Assembly (NCBI GenBank): GCA_019637225.1
Contig: JAHBWC010000046.1
Span: 1-64,000, forward strand
DNA from: Labilithrix sp.
GTDB taxonomy: Bacteria; Myxococcota_A; Polyangia; Polyangiales; Polyangiaceae
DNA length: 64,000 bases
Reading direction: 5' to 3'
In this document: positions 51,465 through 61,128 of the stretch, one piece after another
Layout of the letters: the number at the start of each line of letters is the position of its first letter
How positions within the stretch are numbered: the stretch's first letter is position 1
Translations under genes and position numbers: made by a program
Notes under the pieces: model-generated
Database searches by the model: none
What the model saw: the letters and a program-made list of their open reading frames with translations, nothing else
Told to the model about the DNA's origin: nothing

Positions 51465-52307
51465 ATGCACGCCGTACGCCGCACCCTCGCCGCCGCGCCG
51501 CTCCTCCTCCTCCTCGGTGCCTCGGCGCTCCCGGCCCGTGGCGACGACGCGAAGAAGGAAAAGCCGCCGGAGGCGAAGGAGACGAAGGAGGCGAAGGCGG
51601 AGGCCGCACCCCCGAAGGATCCCGCTCCCGCGGCGCCGGGCAAGCTGACCGTCACGCTCGCGGACGGCAAGACCGCGCACTGCCGCGAGCAGAGCGCGCA
51701 GCCGTTCCTGATTCGCGGCAACTGGTTCCCGCGCACGAGCGACGCCGACAAGCTCAAGGAAGGGCGGAAGCTCCTCGAGGAAGCCATCAAGTACCGGACC
51801 GAGAAGTACGGCTACTTCGAGGGCTTCGGGAACCCGAAGTCGAACCCGCACCCGCCGAAGTACTACGCGAAGTCGACGTCGTTCATGGGGATGAGCGTCC
51901 AGGTCCACTCGAAGATCATCCCGGCGCTCAAGTGCGTCGAGGCCTCGCTGAAGGCCGGACCCGCGGGCGAGGCGTACAAGCCGCGCGCGATGGGCGGCAT
52001 TCGCTTCCACAACACCTACCGCGGCGTCGAGATCTCGAACCACGTCTACGGGATCGCCATCGACATCGAGCCCGACAAGAACACGTGCTGCGGCTGCGTC
52101 GCGCCGTGGAACAACCACCCGCTCTGCAAGCAGAAGGACAAGACGGTCTGGGACCGCATGGTCATGCCGCGCTCGTGGGTGGAGACGTTCGAGAAGTACG
52201 GCTTCTACTGGCTCGGCCACGACGTCCTGCAGGACACCATGCACTTCGAGTTCCTCGGCGATCCGGACAAGATCACCGAGCCGGCCGCCGACGTCGTCAC
52301 GAAGTGA
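51465..52307 (+). CDS. Exported M15-family D,D-carboxypeptidase-like protein
   Basis: 280 residues. Signal peptide (AAAPLLLLLGASALPARG), then a charged Lys/Glu/Pro linker (residues about 25-60). The catalytic domain has the M15/VanY zinc site: ISNHVYGIAIDIEPD (SxHxxGxAxD) and a C-terminal MHFEF (HxE/HFEF) with WLGHD in between. The cysteine pair CCGC and following residues may form a disulphide. It is expected to cleave the D-Ala-D-Ala terminus of peptidoglycan peptides in the periplasm. A basic/aromatic segment PKSNPHPPKYYAKS is unusual. Single gene. Confidence 0.85.
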   Translation: MHAVRRTLAAAPLLLLLGASALPARGDDAKKEKPPEAKETKEAKAEAAPPKDPAPAAPGKLTVTLADGKTAHCREQSAQPFLIRGNWFPRTSDADKLKEGRKLLEEAIKYRTEKYGYFEGFGNPKSNPHPPKYYAKSTSFMGMSVQVHSKIIPALKCVEASLKAGPAGEAYKPRAMGGIRFHNTYRGVEISNHVYGIAIDIEPDKNTCCGCVAPWNNHPLCKQKDKTVWDRMVMPRSWVETFEKYGFYWLGHDVLQDTMHFEFLGDPDKITEPAADVVTK

Positions 52308-52428
52308 CCCGGCCGGCGCGGGCGCCGCGACGCGAGACGGTCCCGCTCGGCGGCGGCGTGGCCGCGAAGCTCGGGCTTGCGCCGCGCCGCGGAATGCCTA
52401 TAAGTCCGCGCACGAGGCCCCTTTCGTC

Positions 52429-52968
52429 ATGAGCGCACACGAGTATTCCATCCCGGTGAGTGAGCTCGACGCGGGCGGCAAGGAGTACCGCTTCCCGGTA
52501 CGGGCCGCGTGGGTCCGCGGCGCTCTCGAGGGTCACGAGGCCACGACCGCCGGCACCGACGGCGCGCTCGTCGTCCGCGCGTCGAAGAGCGGCCACGACG
52601 TCGTCGTGCACGGGACGCTCGACGTCGGGCTGACGATGCCGTGCGCGCGCTGCCTCGAGCCCGCGAGCCTCACCGTCCACTCCGACCTCGGCGTGCTCTA
52701 CGTGCCGGCTTCGCGGCTCTCCGGCGAGGCCGACGGCGAGGGCGAGCTGACCGACGAAGAGGCCGACACCCTGCCCTTCGAGGGAGAGACCGTGGCCCTC
52801 GACGACCTCGTCCGGGACGAGCTCGTCCTCGAGATCCCCATGATCCCCTTGTGCTCGGAGGCTTGCCCAGGTATGTCCCCCGCCCCTGATGTGGAAAGGG
52901 CGGGCGACAAGCCCATCGACCCGCGGCTCGCGCCGCTGCTCGACTTCGCGGCGCGAAAGCCGAAGTGA
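52429..52968 (+). CDS. YceD/DUF177 family protein
   Basis: 179 residues. A conserved DUF177 core: PVRAAWVRGALEG, MPCARCLEPASL (the CARCL motif), then a second cysteine pattern PLCSEACPGM, with acidic middle (EGELTDEEADTLP). YceD proteins always lie just before rpmF, as here (56 bp gap), and are implicated in 23S rRNA accumulation. It ends in ARKPK. Cytoplasmic. Confidence 0.92.
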   Translation: MSAHEYSIPVSELDAGGKEYRFPVRAAWVRGALEGHEATTAGTDGALVVRASKSGHDVVVHGTLDVGLTMPCARCLEPASLTVHSDLGVLYVPASRLSGEADGEGELTDEEADTLPFEGETVALDDLVRDELVLEIPMIPLCSEACPGMSPAPDVERAGDKPIDPRLAPLLDFAARKPK

Positions 52969-53023
52969 AGAGCCCTCCCAAGCACGCACCTGACCTCGAA
53001 GAAGAAGTCCGAAGGAGTTAGCC

Positions 53024-53221
53024 GTGGCCGTCCCGAAGAGGCGAACCAGCCGATCGAAGCGCAACATGCGTCGCGCCAACCACGACAAGGTGACGCCCGT
53101 GCAGCTCATCGCTTGCCCGAACTGCGGCGAGCCGGTGACGCCCCACCGCGCGTGCGGATCCTGCGGCCACTACAAGGGCCGCGAGGTCAAGGCGACCAAG
53201 AAGACCGCCGCGAAGGCCTGA
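53024..53221 (+). CDS. rpmF: 50S ribosomal protein L32
   Basis: 65 residues; GTG start with GAAGGAG upstream. MAVPKRRTSRSKRNMRRANH is the standard L32 start, followed by a zinc site of CPNCGEPVTPHRACGSCGHYKGREV (two CxxC pairs), and a lysine-rich tail. Paired with yceD as in most bacteria; the following genes differ from the usual plsX-fabH. Confidence 0.98.
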   Translation: MAVPKRRTSRSKRNMRRANHDKVTPVQLIACPNCGEPVTPHRACGSCGHYKGREVKATKKTAAKA

Positions 53222-53405
53222 CGGCCCCGCGGCTGGTCTCGAGACGCTCGACCCGGCGCCCCCCGGTCGGAGGCGCTCGCCCGCGGCCAGCGCGCCGCGA
53301 GCGCGTCGTCGCGCGCTTCGCCTGCGGATCCGCGGGCGAAATCGCGCGGGCCGCGCGCTCGGGGCCGGCGCGCGGCGAGGGCGCAAGCTCGCGAGAAACT
53401 GCGCT

Positions 53406-54035
53406 ATGCTGGGGAGGATGACCTTCCGCAGACTCGGCGCGGCCGCGCTGCTCGGCACGCTCGTGACGAGCGCGCTGCCGGCGTGCTCCGCGACAGCGAA
53501 CGTCGGCGACGTGTGGATGTCGCTCGACGAGGACGGCGCGCGCCGCCGCAGCGTCTTTTTCACGGACTCCTCCGGCATCACGTGCGTCGCGGAGGTCGGT
53601 GTCGGTCGCCCGGACGTGACCGTCGAGATCCTCATCCGGCAGATCCGCGGCGCGCCGCTCGGGACCGACGACTTCGAGCCCATCGACGTCGTGGTCGTCG
53701 CCACGGACATCCGCCCGACCATCACGAAGGATAGGCCTGCGACCGTCAGCCTCACGCTGATCCCCACGTCGCTCGACGAAGAGGGCCGGCTGAAGGAAGA
53801 CCAGGAGGCGCCGTTCAGCCCCGGCAGCTACATCTGCGAGGTCATGCTGGACGGCGTGTTGCAGAAGAGCGTCGCCTTCAACGTCGACTACCCGCCCTGT
53901 CCGACGACGGTCATCCTGGAGAGCCGGCCGTGCCTCGGCTTCTACATGCTCGACCGCGAGTGCCCGGCGAGCGGCGCGACCGGTCAAGCCGAACCCACGT
54001 GCACGTGCGAAGCGAAGGGGTGGAACTGCCAATGA
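53406..54035 (+). CDS. Predicted lipoprotein, 209 aa
   Basis: Start ATG 53406 (ATG 53418 is possible; a GGGGAGG lies directly before it, too close to act). Signal AALLGTLVTSALPAC, cysteine about 27. A beta-rich domain (SVFFTDSSGITCVAEVGVGRP, then VVVVATDIRPT and YICEVMLDGVLQKS), with a run of cysteines at the end (PPCPTTV, RPCLGFYML, ECPASG, TCTCEAKGWNC), presumably disulphides. The ATG of the next gene overlaps its stop. It lies in a lipoprotein cluster between rpmF and fabD. Function unknown. Confidence 0.6.
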   Translation: MLGRMTFRRLGAAALLGTLVTSALPACSATANVGDVWMSLDEDGARRRSVFFTDSSGITCVAEVGVGRPDVTVEILIRQIRGAPLGTDDFEPIDVVVVATDIRPTITKDRPATVSLTLIPTSLDEEGRLKEDQEAPFSPGSYICEVMLDGVLQKSVAFNVDYPPCPTTVILESRPCLGFYMLDRECPASGATGQAEPTCTCEAKGWNCQ

Positions 54036-54337
54036 GCCGACCGTCCGCCACGCCGAAGCCCTCCCGACGGGTCCGGAAGCGCCGCCGCGTCGCGTTCAGC
54101 GCGGGCATGGCCGCGATGCTCGTGACGGCCGCGGCCGCCGTGGCGCTCGGCTCGGGCTGCATCTTCGACGAGGGCGGCTACGAGGGCGGCGGCCGTCGCA
54201 CGACCGCGCCCACGTCGACGGAGACGACGACGAGCGCACCGAACCCGCCCGCGACCTCGACGCCCACCGGCACGACCCCGACCTCGACGCCCGACACGGG
54301 CTCGCCGCAACAAGACTCCGGCTCGCTCGACAACTGA
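54032..54337 (+). CDS. Small Thr/Pro-rich lipoprotein
   Basis: 101 residues; ATG 54032 overlaps the previous stop (ATGA). A basic N-terminus (RRVRKRRRVAF) and hydrophobic segment (MLVTAAAAVALGSGC) give a lipoprotein signal. The remainder is low-complexity Thr/Ser/Pro (TSTETTTSAPNPPATSTPTG), a surface stalk. Coupled to the preceding lipoprotein and lying convergent with the solute-binding-protein gene. Function unknown. Confidence 0.55.
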   Translation: MSRPSATPKPSRRVRKRRRVAFSAGMAAMLVTAAAAVALGSGCIFDEGGYEGGGRRTTAPTSTETTTSAPNPPATSTPTGTTPTSTPDTGSPQQDSGSLDN

Positions 54338-54396
54338 TTCGGGCCCTCGAACGCGCCCGGAGCCGCGCCCCCGGCTCGCCGCCGGGAGCCGCGCGC

Positions 54397-55917
54397 TCAC
54401 TTCCGCAGATCGCCCGGCCGGAGATCGGGGATCGACACGAAGCCGTTCCCCGAGACCTTCCAGAGGATGACCTCGAGGGCCGTGTCGCCCTGGTCGTCGA
54501 TGTCGAAGGTCCCCGACGCGCCGGTGTAGTCGATGTCGCGGCCGCTCCGGACGGCGTTGAGCGCCTCCGCGAGCTGGCCCGGTCCGTAGGAGTCCCCCGG
54601 CGGCGAGGAGACCTCGTAGAGCGCGTCCCGGATCGCGACGCGATTGTCGAGGTTGCCCGCCTTCTCGATCGCGAGCGCGAGGAGGATGACCGAGTCGTAG
54701 ATCTGCGGGATCGGCGACGGGAGGTTGCCCGCGTCGGCGGCGGGCGGGAACTGCGACCGGTAGAGCGCGTTGAAGCGCGCCCACTCGGGGCTCGTGTCGC
54801 GCTCCTGGTTGCAGGCCGCGCCGAGGACGCCGTCGACCTTCGACAGCTCGTTCGTGTTCTTCGCGTCGACGCGGCCCGCCTCGATGAACCCCTGCTGGTA
54901 GAAGCGGATGAACCCGAAGGTCGCGAAGCTCGTCGGCGAGAACGCGCCCTGGCCCTCCGTCGCGCTGCGGAACTCGCGCATGTACTTGCCGCCGTCGGCG
55001 GCGAACATGAGCAGCGTCTGGCACTCGACCTCGCCGGCCTCCGCGGCCTTGATCACGCTCGCGGCCTCCGCCGCGTAGGTGGCGGCCCCCGGCTTGATGA
55101 TGAAGTCCTTGAGGACGCCGCCGAACCGCGAGTACTCCGCCCGGAGCGACTCGATCGTCGCGCTCCCCTTGCCTGGAGCGTCTTCGGCGAAGAGCACCGC
55201 CATCTTCGTGCAGGCCCGGAACGGAGGCTGGGACCCGGCGTCGGCGACGGGCGCCGGCTCTTCGCCGCCGTCGGCGTCGGCGTCGGCCGCTCCCGAGTCC
55301 TTCGGCTCGGGCTCGCTCGGCGAGACGACGCCGGGCGGCGCGAAGGAGCCGCCGAGCGCGTAGCGGGCGATCGCGCGCGCCTGGTACTCGACCGCGCACG
55401 AGGTGCGGAACAGGTAGCGGTCCTTCCCGTCCTGGAGCAGCGGCACCTCGGGTGACGTCGCGAAGGGCGTGAGGATCGGGATGCGCGCGTCCCTGAACGC
55501 CGCGTGCATGTTCTTGAGGGCGTCGGTGGTGCTCGGACCGACGAAGCCCGCCACGCCGCGCTCGATGAAGTCCGCCGCGATGGGCCCGATGAGCGAGCCG
55601 TCGCCTCCGTCGTCGCGGATGTCGAGCACGACGCGCCGCCCGAGGACGCCGCCGACGGCGTTGAGCTGCTGCTCGGCGACGCGGAGCACGCGCTGCGAGC
55701 CCGCGCCGAAGTCCTTCTGCTTCGTCAGGTCGACGGTCGCGCCGATCACGATCGGCGGGTCGGCGACGACCACCTTCGGCTCGGTGCAGGCCTGGTTCGA
55801 TCCGAAGGCCAGGAGCCCGATCGGGATCGCGACGAGCGCGAGGGCGACCGCCGAGAGGCCTCTCGGCCTGCCACCCAGCAGCGACCAGCGGGACGAACAC
55901 GAGGTGGGGCCAGCCAT
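54397..55917 (-). CDS. Branched-chain-amino-acid-type solute-binding protein (Peripla_BP_6-like)
   Basis: 506 residues. A hydrophobic signal (LSAVALALVAIPIGLLAFG) ends at NQAC, a possible lipidation site. Two-lobed periplasmic-binding fold: IVIGATVDLTKQKDFGAGSQRVLRVAEQQLNAVGGVLGR, SLIGPIAADFIERGVAGFVGPSTTDAL, VPLLQDGKDRYLFRTSC, and PQIYDSVILLALAIEKAG near the end. An acidic Asp/Ala/Glu insert (residues about 205-230) is unusual. No permease or ATPase gene is adjacent, so it is either an orphan receptor or serves a distant ABC system. It is transcribed against the surrounding genes. Confidence 0.85.
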   Translation of the reverse strand: MAGPTSCSSRWSLLGGRPRGLSAVALALVAIPIGLLAFGSNQACTEPKVVVADPPIVIGATVDLTKQKDFGAGSQRVLRVAEQQLNAVGGVLGRRVVLDIRDDGGDGSLIGPIAADFIERGVAGFVGPSTTDALKNMHAAFRDARIPILTPFATSPEVPLLQDGKDRYLFRTSCAVEYQARAIARYALGGSFAPPGVVSPSEPEPKDSGAADADADGGEEPAPVADAGSQPPFRACTKMAVLFAEDAPGKGSATIESLRAEYSRFGGVLKDFIIKPGAATYAAEAASVIKAAEAGEVECQTLLMFAADGGKYMREFRSATEGQGAFSPTSFATFGFIRFYQQGFIEAGRVDAKNTNELSKVDGVLGAACNQERDTSPEWARFNALYRSQFPPAADAGNLPSPIPQIYDSVILLALAIEKAGNLDNRVAIRDALYEVSSPPGDSYGPGQLAEALNAVRSGRDIDYTGASGTFDIDDQGDTALEVILWKVSGNGFVSIPDLRPGDLRK

Positions 55918-55951
55918 TTCGCTTGGGCGTCATGGTAGCATTTCCCGACCG

Positions 55952-56476
55952 ATGCGCGCCTTCCCCCACCCGCGCTCGCCCCTTGGCTCGGGGCGCGCTC
56001 TCGTCCTCGCCGCGCTCGCCGTGCTCGCCCCGACGGCGGCGGGGTGCGCGAAGGAGGCGGAGGCGAGCGTCCAGCTCGAGGTCGTCTTCCCGTCGACGGC
56101 GATGGCGATCGCGTCGAGCGACGTGAAGTTCGTCGTCTACGACGATCCGGCCCCCGGCGGATGCCAGCGCATCTACTTGAAGCGAATCACCAACCAGACC
56201 GATCTCCCGCCGGTCGTGCTCGACCCGCCCTCGGTTCCGGTCTGCGACATCGCCTTCGGGCTCGCGCCGCCGCTGGTGCTCCCGCTCGGCAAGCACTCGA
56301 TCCTCGCGATCGCCTCGCGCGGCGCCGACGATCTGCTCGTGGGCTGCTCGGATGTCGCCGTCTCGGCCGAGGGAGGCGTGGCGGTCATCAACCTCGCGCT
56401 CCCGAGCGCCACCCCGGTGCCTCCGCTCAGCACGTGCCCTTCCCTCCGCGACGCCTGCGACGACCGCTGCCGGTGA
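55952..56476 (+). CDS. Predicted lipoprotein, 174 aa
   Basis: Start ATG 55952. Signal ALAVLAPTAAGC gives cysteine about 32. A beta-rich domain (VQLEVVFPSTAMAIASSDVKFVVYDD), several cysteines (GGCQRIYL, PVCDIAFG, VGCSDVAV, STCPSLRDACDDRC). Divergent from the solute-binding gene over a 34-bp spacer, so the two may share control. The long open frame running upstream to 55469 is a shadow of that gene. Function unknown. Confidence 0.65.
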   Translation: MRAFPHPRSPLGSGRALVLAALAVLAPTAAGCAKEAEASVQLEVVFPSTAMAIASSDVKFVVYDDPAPGGCQRIYLKRITNQTDLPPVVLDPPSVPVCDIAFGLAPPLVLPLGKHSILAIASRGADDLLVGCSDVAVSAEGGVAVINLALPSATPVPPLSTCPSLRDACDDRCR

Positions 56477-56566
56477 GCGCCGGGCTGCCGCCGGCGCGCG
56501 CGGCAGCGTTTCGCGCTCGCCGCCGGCGCTTGGCGGGGCCCCCAACCTGCGCTATCTCGCGCGCCG

Positions 56567-57538
56567 ATGATGCTCGCGTGGTTGTTTCCCGGCCAGGGCT
56601 CGCAGTCGGTCGGAATGGGACGAGATCTCGTCGAGGCGTCGCGCGCCGCGAAGGACGTGTTCGACCGCGCCGACGCCGCGCTCGGCGAGCCGCTCTCGAA
56701 GCTGATCCTCGAGGGGCCCGAGGCCGACCTCACGCTCACCGCGAACGCGCAGCCCGCGATCGTGACGACGAGCATCGCGGCCCTGGCGGCCGTCCGCGAG
56801 CGCTACCCCGACCTCGAGGCGCCGCGCTTCGCCGCCGGGCACTCGCTCGGCGAGTACTCGGCGCTCGTCGCCGCCGGCGCGCTCACGCTCGAGGACGCCG
56901 TGCGCATCGTCCGCGCCCGCGGCCGCGCGATGCAGGACGCGGTCCCGCCCGGCGTCGGCGCGATGGCCGCGATCATGGGGCTCGAGGCCGGCCGTCTCGA
57001 GGAGCTCTGCAAGGAAGTCGAGGCCGAAAAGGACGAGGCCGGCGCGCCGCTCGGCGTCGTGTCGTGCGCGAACTTCAACGCGCCGGGGCAGATCGTGATC
57101 GCCGGCTCCGCGAAGGCGGTCGCGCGCGTGTCGGTGCGCGCCGGCGACGAGAAGGGCAAGGCGATCCCGCTCAAGGTGAGCGCGCCCTTCCACTGCGCGC
57201 TGATGAGGCCCGCCGGCGCGGTCGTCGCCGCCGAGCTCGAGAAGGTCGACGTGAAGCCGCTCGCGTTCCCGGTGGTGGCGAACGTCGACGCGCGGCCCAA
57301 CACCGATCCCGCGCGCGTGAAGGAGCTGCTCGTCCGGCAGGTCGACGGCGCGGTGCGCTGGGAGCAGGCCGTGCGGCTGATGCACCTCGAAGGCATCACG
57401 CACGCGATCGAGATCGGTCCGGGCAAGGTGCTCGCCGGCCTCGGCAAGCGCATCGCCAAGGAGATGAAGATCGCGAGCGTGGGTGACGTCACGAGCCTCG
57501 ACGGGCTCGGCGCGTTCCTCGCGCCCCCGGCTTCCTGA
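56567..57538 (+). CDS. fabD: Malonyl-CoA:ACP transacylase
   Basis: 323 residues. [10 protein letters not shown] at the N-terminus, [10 protein letters not shown] with the catalytic serine, and the histidine in APFHCALM. The C-terminus carries [11 protein letters not shown]. It transfers malonyl from CoA to ACP to feed fatty-acid elongation in the cytoplasm. First gene of the fab operon; 11 bp separate it from fabG. The usual upstream neighbours plsX and fabH are missing. Confidence 0.98.
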   Translation: MMLAWLFPGQGSQSVGMGRDLVEASRAAKDVFDRADAALGEPLSKLILEGPEADLTLTANAQPAIVTTSIAALAAVRERYPDLEAPRFAAGHSLGEYSALVAAGALTLEDAVRIVRARGRAMQDAVPPGVGAMAAIMGLEAGRLEELCKEVEAEKDEAGAPLGVVSCANFNAPGQIVIAGSAKAVARVSVRAGDEKGKAIPLKVSAPFHCALMRPAGAVVAAELEKVDVKPLAFPVVANVDARPNTDPARVKELLVRQVDGAVRWEQAVRLMHLEGITHAIEIGPGKVLAGLGKRIAKEMKIASVGDVTSLDGLGAFLAPPAS

Positions 57539-57549
57539 GGAGACCCGCA

Positions 57550-58296
57550 ATGTTCAAGCTCGATGGAAAAGTTGCCCTCGTCACCGGCGGCTCGCGCGGC
57601 ATCGGCCGGGCGTGCTGCGAGGCGCTCGCCGAGCACGGCGCGACCGTGATCGTGAACTACGTGAAGGGCGAGGCCGCTGCGCGCGAGGTCGCGGACGCGA
57701 TCGTGAAGGCCGGCGGCAAGGCCGAGATCAGCGGCTTCGACGTCGCCGATCCGAAGGCGTGCGAGGCGGCGATCGAGGACATCACCAAGCGCCACGGTCG
57801 CCTCGACGTGCTCGTCGCGAACGCCGGCATCTCGATCGACGGGCTGCTCCTCCGGCTGAAGGACGAGGACCTCGACCGGCTCTGGCAGGTCAACGTGAAG
57901 GGCGCCCTCGCCTGCGCCAAGGCCGCGGTGAAGACGATGATGCGTGCGAAGACCGGCCGCATCGTCTTCATGTCGAGCGTCGTCGGCGAGATGGGCAACG
58001 TCGGCCAGACGGCCTACGCCGCGTCGAAGGCCGCCCTCATCGGCGCGGCCAAGTCGATCGGCCGCGAGTACGCCACGCGCAACATCACCGTGAACGTCAT
58101 CGCGCCGGGCTTCATCGACACGGACATGACCAGCACGATGACCGACGCGATGAAGGAGCAGCTCGTGAAGGTCGTGCCGCTCGGCCGCACCGGCACGGCG
58201 CGCGAGATCGCCGGCGCGTGCGTCTACCTCGCCAGCGACGAGGCCGCCTACGTCACCGGTCAGGTCCTCCGCGTCAACGGGGGCATGTACGTCTGA
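57550..58296 (+). CDS. fabG: 3-oxoacyl-ACP reductase
   Basis: 248 residues; SDR fold. [10 protein letters not shown] (NADP-binding), NAGIS, serine in [15 protein letters not shown] (Y/K catalytic pair), and RVNGGMYV end. It reduces the beta-ketoacyl-ACP. GAGGAGAC precedes the ATG. It is followed by a 204-bp spacer with a GC hairpin (58328-58355) and a promoter candidate for acpP. Confidence 0.97.
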   Translation: MFKLDGKVALVTGGSRGIGRACCEALAEHGATVIVNYVKGEAAAREVADAIVKAGGKAEISGFDVADPKACEAAIEDITKRHGRLDVLVANAGISIDGLLLRLKDEDLDRLWQVNVKGALACAKAAVKTMMRAKTGRIVFMSSVVGEMGNVGQTAYAASKAALIGAAKSIGREYATRNITVNVIAPGFIDTDMTSTMTDAMKEQLVKVVPLGRTGTAREIAGACVYLASDEAAYVTGQVLRVNGGMYV

Positions 58297-58383
58297 CGCG
58301 CTCTAACGCGCGACGTCGTAGGCGCGCGCCGGGCCGCGGGGCTCCGCGGCGGGGCCCGAAGCTCGAACCCCGAGCTTGCGTGG

Positions 58384-58412
58384 TTGCGGTCCCCGGCAAG
58401 GCTGTGTAGAAA
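58384..58412 (+). promoter_or_regulatory. Promoter candidate for acpP
   Basis: TTGCGG (58384-58389) and TAGAAA (58407-58412) are separated by 17 bp. It lies in the fabG-acpP spacer, about 90 bp before the acpP ATG, giving ACP its own transcript next to readthrough from fabDG. Confidence 0.5.
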
Positions 58413-58500
58413 GCGCCCACGAAGCTCCCTCGACCCACGCTGCGGACCGCCGCAGGCTGGGCGCTGAACCGAACGTAGAAATCGACGAGGCATAAGGAAA

Positions 58501-58743
58501 ATGGCCCAGGACATCGCGAGCGAGGTCAAGCGCATCATCAAGGAGCAGCTGGACGTCGAGGAGAAGGACATCAAGCCCGAGTCCACGTTCATCGAGGACC
58601 TCGGCGCGGACTCCCTCGGTCTGGTCGAGCTCGTCCTCGCGTTCGAGGAGGCCTTCGAGATCGACATTCCGGACGAGGACACCGAGAAGATCCGCACCGT
58701 CCAGGACGCGATCGACTACATCGAGAAGCACGCGAAGAAGTAA
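58501..58743 (+). CDS. acpP: Acyl carrier protein
   Basis: 80 residues, acidic. The phosphopantetheine attachment serine lies in [13 protein letters not shown], and the family sequence [23 protein letters not shown] precedes it. It carries acyl chains on its pantetheine arm during synthesis. A strong hairpin with a short T-rich tail follows the gene, as often found after this highly expressed gene. Confidence 0.98.
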   Translation: MAQDIASEVKRIIKEQLDVEEKDIKPESTFIEDLGADSLGLVELVLAFEEAFEIDIPDEDTEKIRTVQDAIDYIEKHAKK

Positions 58744-58775
58744 GGCTGCCGCCGTCGGCCTCGCCTTCTCTTCCG

Positions 58776-58800
58776 CCGACCGCCCTGCGGTCGGGTTCTT
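58776..58800 (+). terminator. Hairpin terminator after acpP
   Basis: CCGACCGC (58776-58783) and GCGGTCGG (58787-58794) form a perfect 8-bp stem around CCT, followed by GTTCTT. It may end most acpP transcripts and reduce the amount of fabF message. Confidence 0.65.
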
Positions 58801-58844
58801 CGCAATCGCAGAGGATCCACGAACGAGAGGACCGAGGACTGATC

Positions 58845-60089
58845 ATGCATCGCGTCGTCATCACGGGTATCGGGCTCGTCACTCCGGTCGCCATCGGCCG
58901 CGCGGAGTCCTGGGAGGCTCTGCTCGCAGGCAAGAGCGGCGCAGGTCCCATCACCCTGTTCGACGCGTCCGCCTTCCGCGTCCGCCTCGCCGCCGAGGTG
59001 AAGGGCTGGGACGGGACGCGCTTCGTCGAGAAGAAGAAGCTGAAGGAGATGGACCGCTTCATCGAGTTCGCGTGCGGCGCGGCTCAGATGGCGATCCAGG
59101 AAGCTCAGCTGGAGCTCACCGACGAGGAGCGCGACGAGGCGGGCTGCTTCATCGGCGTCGGCCTCGGCGGCCTCGCCACGCTCGAGCGGACGAAGCAGAC
59201 GATCATCGACAAGGGCCCGCAGAAGGTCAGCCCGTACTCGATCCCCGGCATCATCGCGAACCTCGCCGCCGGCCAGGTCTCGATGATGCACGGGCTCAAG
59301 GGCCCGAGCTACTGCACCACGAGCGCGTGCTCGAGCGGCGCGCACGCCCTCGGCGAGGCCTTCGAGTGGATCCGGCGCGGACGCGCCCAGGTGATGGTCA
59401 CCGGCGGGGCCGAAGCCACCGTCACACCGGTCGGCATCGGCGGCTTCGAGGCCATGTACGCCCTGTCCCGCCGCAACGAGGAGCCCGAGAAGGCGAGCCG
59501 TCCGTTCGACAAGGGCCGCGACGGCTTCGTCTGCGGCGAAGGCGCGGGCGTGCTCGTCCTCGAGACGCTCGAGCGCGCGACGAAGCGCGGCGCGAAGATC
59601 TACGCCGAGGTGACGGGCTACGGCGCCTCGAGCGACGCGAACCACCTCACGCAGCCCGCGCCGCACGGCGAGGGCGCCCAGCGCTCGATGCGGATGGCGC
59701 TGAAGGACGCGGGCCTCTCGCCCGACCAGATCGACTACCTCAACGCGCACGGGACCTCGACGCCGGTAGGCGACATCGCCGAGACCGAGGCGATGATCGA
59801 GGTCTTCAAGGCCCACGCGACCGACAAGAAGCTCTGGGTGAGCTCGACCAAGTCGATGATGGGTCACCTCCTCGGCGCGGCCGGCGCCGTCGAGAGCGCG
59901 ATCTGCGCGCTCGCGATCTCGGAGGGCAAGATCCCGCCGACGATCAACCTGACCGATCCCGATCCCGCCTGCCCGCTCGACTACGTGCCGCTCACGGCGC
60001 GCGAGCGCCCGATCAAGCACGCGCTGAACAACTCGTTCGGCTTCGGCGGCACCAACTGCTCGCTCGTCTTCTCCCGGTACGAGGGCTGA
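58845..60089 (+). CDS. fabF: 3-oxoacyl-ACP synthase II
   Basis: 414 residues, KASII type. Catalytic Cys in [12 protein letters not shown], His in [11 protein letters not shown] and His in [12 protein letters not shown], with [15 protein letters not shown] at the C-terminus. It condenses malonyl-ACP with the growing acyl chain. GAGAGGACC lies before the ATG. The following rpiB starts six bases after the stop. Confidence 0.98.
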   Translation: MHRVVITGIGLVTPVAIGRAESWEALLAGKSGAGPITLFDASAFRVRLAAEVKGWDGTRFVEKKKLKEMDRFIEFACGAAQMAIQEAQLELTDEERDEAGCFIGVGLGGLATLERTKQTIIDKGPQKVSPYSIPGIIANLAAGQVSMMHGLKGPSYCTTSACSSGAHALGEAFEWIRRGRAQVMVTGGAEATVTPVGIGGFEAMYALSRRNEEPEKASRPFDKGRDGFVCGEGAGVLVLETLERATKRGAKIYAEVTGYGASSDANHLTQPAPHGEGAQRSMRMALKDAGLSPDQIDYLNAHGTSTPVGDIAETEAMIEVFKAHATDKKLWVSSTKSMMGHLLGAAGAVESAICALAISEGKIPPTINLTDPDPACPLDYVPLTARERPIKHALNNSFGFGGTNCSLVFSRYEG

Positions 60090-60095
60090 GTCGTC

Positions 60096-60548
60096 GTGCG
60101 CATCGGCATCGCCTCCGATCACGGTGGGTTCCGGCTCAAGTCGGAGCTCGTGCCCGTGCTGCGCGAGCGCCCCGGCGCCGAGGTCCTCGACCTCGGCACG
60201 ACCTCGGACGCGAGCACCGACTACCCCGACTACGCTCACCGGCTCGCGACCGCGATCCTCGAGGGCAAGCTCGACCGCGGGATCCTCGTGTGCGGAACCG
60301 GCGTCGGGATGTCGATCGCCGCCAACCGCCACGCGGGCATCCGCTGCGTCGTGTGCTCCGACACCTACACGGCGCGGCTCTCGCGGCAGCACAACGACAC
60401 GAACATCCTCGCGCTCGGCGAGCGCGTCGTCGGCAAGGGCCTCGCGCTCGACATCGTCGCCGCGTGGCTCGACGAAGCCGCCGACATGGATCCCCGCCAC
60501 GCCCGCCGTCGCGAGAAGATCGAACCGAACCGGGGCGGAGCCCCGTGA
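60096..60548 (+). CDS. rpiB: Ribose-5-phosphate isomerase B
   Basis: 150 residues; GTG start 6 bp after fab[13 protein letters not shown] and [13 protein letters not shown] (the active-site cysteine) with [30 protein letters not shown] are the RpiB signatures. It interconverts ribulose 5-phosphate and ribose 5-phosphate. The C-terminal tail is basic. Confidence 0.97.
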   Translation: MRIGIASDHGGFRLKSELVPVLRERPGAEVLDLGTTSDASTDYPDYAHRLATAILEGKLDRGILVCGTGVGMSIAANRHAGIRCVVCSDTYTARLSRQHNDTNILALGERVVGKGLALDIVAAWLDEAADMDPRHARRREKIEPNRGGAP

Positions 60549-60600
60549 ACATGTGTCCAAGGTCGCGAGCGACCGTGGCGAGGCCAAGGTCGAGCCCATC

Positions 60601-61128
60601 GTGAAGTGTCCCTTCTGCGGCCAACTCGAGAGCAAGGTCACCGACTCGCGCGCCGGTACGGCCGGTGACGTCATCCGTCGCCGCCGCGAGTGCGAGACCT
60701 GCGCGCGGCGCTTCACCACCTACGAGCGCGTGGAAGAGGTCGTCCCGCTCGTCGTGAAGAAGGACGGCCGCCGCGAGACCTTCGAGCGGCAGAAGGCGCT
60801 GTCCGGTCTCCGCCGCGCCTGCGACAAGCGGGCCGTCCCGCTCGAGCGCATCGAGCAGATCGTCGACGCCATCGAGCGCGAGCTCATCGATTCGGGGGAG
60901 AAAGAGATCCCCTCCGAGAAGGTCGGAGAGCGGGTGATGCGGCACCTCCGCGAGGTCGATCCCGTGGCCTACGTTCGGTTCGCGAGCGTGTACCGGCAGT
61001 TCAAGGACATCGACGAGCTCCGCTCGGAGATCGATCAGCTCTCGAGCGGGCGCTCCGTGCTGACGCGCCCCGAGGCCGCGAACGACAAGACCGCGAGCGA
61101 AGACAACGGCGAGGGCGCGCAGCCATGA
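60601..61128 (+). CDS. nrdR: NrdR transcriptional repressor of ribonucleotide reductase genes
   Basis: 175 residues from GTG 60601 ([17 protein letters not shown]), the canonical family start. An in-frame GTG at 60553 would add 16 residues. Zinc ribbon CPFC...CETC with [18 protein letters not shown], then the ATP-cone [28 protein letters not shown]. The C-terminal tail ([20 protein letters not shown]) is longer than the usual ~150-residue protein. It senses (d)ATP and represses nrd genes. The stop overlaps ribD (ATGA). Confidence 0.96.
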   Translation: MKCPFCGQLESKVTDSRAGTAGDVIRRRRECETCARRFTTYERVEEVVPLVVKKDGRRETFERQKALSGLRRACDKRAVPLERIEQIVDAIERELIDSGEKEIPSEKVGERVMRHLREVDPVAYVRFASVYRQFKDIDELRSEIDQLSSGRSVLTRPEAANDKTASEDNGEGAQP

